Positions 63,468-64,000 of a stretch of DNA of 64,000 nt are shown one piece after another (positions within the stretch are counted from its first letter, which is position 1; each line of letters begins with the position of its first letter). The stretch is from Fredericiella sp963839515 (GTDB lineage: Bacteria > Chloroflexota > Anaerolineae > Caldilineales > Caldilineaceae). The position numbers were made by a program, and so were the translations under genes. The notes beneath the pieces are model-generated. The model did no database searches and was not told the origin of the DNA. It worked only from the letters and a program-made list of their open reading frames with translations. Where the stretch lies: positions 1 through 64,000 of the forward strand of contig CAWIVN010000030.1 of NCBI GenBank assembly GCA_963839515.1, read 5' to 3'.

Positions 63468-64000
63468 ACAGTCTCTGTGCGCGTCGTCTTCAATAAAGCG
63501 TTGTCCGCTTCGTCCAGCGGATAGTCCGGATCCATTCCGTTATCTGCTTTGGGTGCAGATGCGAAGGCTGCCGCAACCGGCGCATTCGGCGCGGCGGCTG
63601 GTTCCGGCTGCTGGTTTGCCACTGGTCGGTGTGGCTCCGGCTCCGTCGCCGCGAGCGGCATAGGTTTGGCGGGTTGCTTTTCCGCCGGCGGGTTGGTGCC
63701 AGTCGTCCCCGTGTCAGGCCGGAGTACATGACGCATGCTTGGCTGGCCATCCTGCAACAGCATTTCGGTGTTGAGCATGCCGCCCGTGAAAATGCTGTGT
63801 ATGTCTGCCGAGGGATTCTGGATAGTGTTGAAGAGCTGGATGAGACCTGCTTCGGACATATTGGGGGCAGCCTTTTGTACGCGGCGGATAAAGTCCGAAC
63901 GCGCCGAACTGCTGACGTCGCTTCGCAACATGTCCACATAGGCACTGCTGATTTCGTACGGCAGAGTAAGTCCGTTGATCAGCACCGGCGCATCGGTAAC
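63464..64000 (-). CDS. Unrecognised protein with Pro/Ala-rich C-terminus, partial at window end
   Basis: 178 residues visible; the frame is still open at the window edge, so the N-terminus is probably missing (a GTG at 63985 is possible but unsupported). The visible start has a compact helical stretch (LPYEISSAYVDMLRSDVSSS, ARSDFIRRVQKAAPNMSEAG, LIQLFNTIQNPSADIHSIF), then residues about 90-155 are Pro/Ala/Glu-rich and probably disordered. Its stop overlaps that of the receiver-kinase gene in a shared CTAG. I do not recognise the family. Convergent orientation argues against an operon, though a functional link remains possible. Confidence 0.7.
   Translation of the reverse strand, partial: VTDAPVLINGLTLPYEISSAYVDMLRSDVSSSARSDFIRRVQKAAPNMSEAGLIQLFNTIQNPSADIHSIFTGGMLNTEMLLQDGQPSMRHVLRPDTGTTGTNPPAEKQPAKPMPLAATEPEPHRPVANQQPEPAAAPNAPVAAAFASAPKADNGMDPDYPLDEADNALLKTTRTETV

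Overview
The window reads as a chromosomal stretch of a GC-rich free-living heterotroph, most likely a Chloroflexota member (Anaerolineae/Caldilineae-like). This is inferred from gene style, not from a marker gene: solute-binding lipoproteins with Ala/Thr/Glu-rich linkers, fused E1 alpha-beta dehydrogenase, secreted subtilases whose C-termini end in a Leu-Phe-Leu-Pro motif, and DUF5666 repeats. No rRNA, tRNA or CRISPR array was seen. Almost all of the window is coding, and no gene-free gap exceeds 300 bases.

Region 1 (1-18190, plus strand) is for carbohydrate uptake and catabolism. It starts with the end of a MalF/MalG-type ABC importer and a DUF5060-type glycoside hydrolase. After a terminator and a clear promoter with TGTTCA half-sites comes a long operon: a SAF-domain oxidoreductase, a zinc dehydrogenase, a ribose-type ABC importer (binding lipoprotein, two permeases, double ATPase), a xylose-isomerase-like TIM barrel protein, a SIS isomerase, two FGGY kinases, a GH140-like hydrolase and a second zinc dehydrogenase.

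Region 2 (18360-28172, minus strand) is a single-direction sugar operon. In transcription order it holds a split transketolase (N then C half), an FGGY kinase, a DUF2291 protein, an ABC ATPase, a permease, a binding lipoprotein and an L-fucose/arabinose-type isomerase. A SorC-type regulator is divergent at 28304, with TGAATATACATTCA-type sites and overlapping back-to-back promoters between them. Isomerase plus kinase plus split transketolase next to a GH140-like (apiosidase-fold) enzyme suggests D-apiose or a similar branched or rare pentose as substrate; this is an inference.

Region 3 (29310-32600) has an MgtC-like protein, a frameshifted REP-associated (IS200-like) transposase, a DeoR regulator and a HAD phosphatase. 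A palindrome, GCTTCCWGGAAGC, occurs eight times (plus one decayed copy) between 14.1 and 31.7 kb, always between genes. It forms three pairs with 41-42 bp centre spacing. It is either the operator of a local regulator (DeoR is the best candidate) or a REP/REPIN element moved by the broken transposase.

Region 4 (32666-38129) encodes a 2-oxoacid dehydrogenase E2 with tandem E3-binding domains, a GNAT, a fused E1, and an orphan DrrA-like ATPase.

Region 5 (38313-48236) is a striking cassette: ECF sigma factor, soluble zinc-finger anti-sigma-like protein, TPR-CHAT (caspase-like) protein, secreted subtilase, a second frameshifted subtilase and a five-repeat DUF5666 secreted protein. The gap between the subtilases holds an eroded copy of the CHAT gene's 3' end, so CHAT plus subtilase was once duplicated as a unit.

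Region 6 (48476-56930) is a complete seven-gene Mrp cation/proton antiporter operon, followed by a MalY/PatB-type lyase and a CPBP protease. Region 7 (57467-64000) is a signalling module: an AAA ATPase with an unrecognised N-terminal domain, a histidine kinase with a degenerate AAA-like N-terminus and GAF domains, a receiver domain fused to an aminoglycoside-phosphotransferase-like kinase, and a convergent unrecognised protein. Regions 5 and 7 are the best candidates for an undescribed system.
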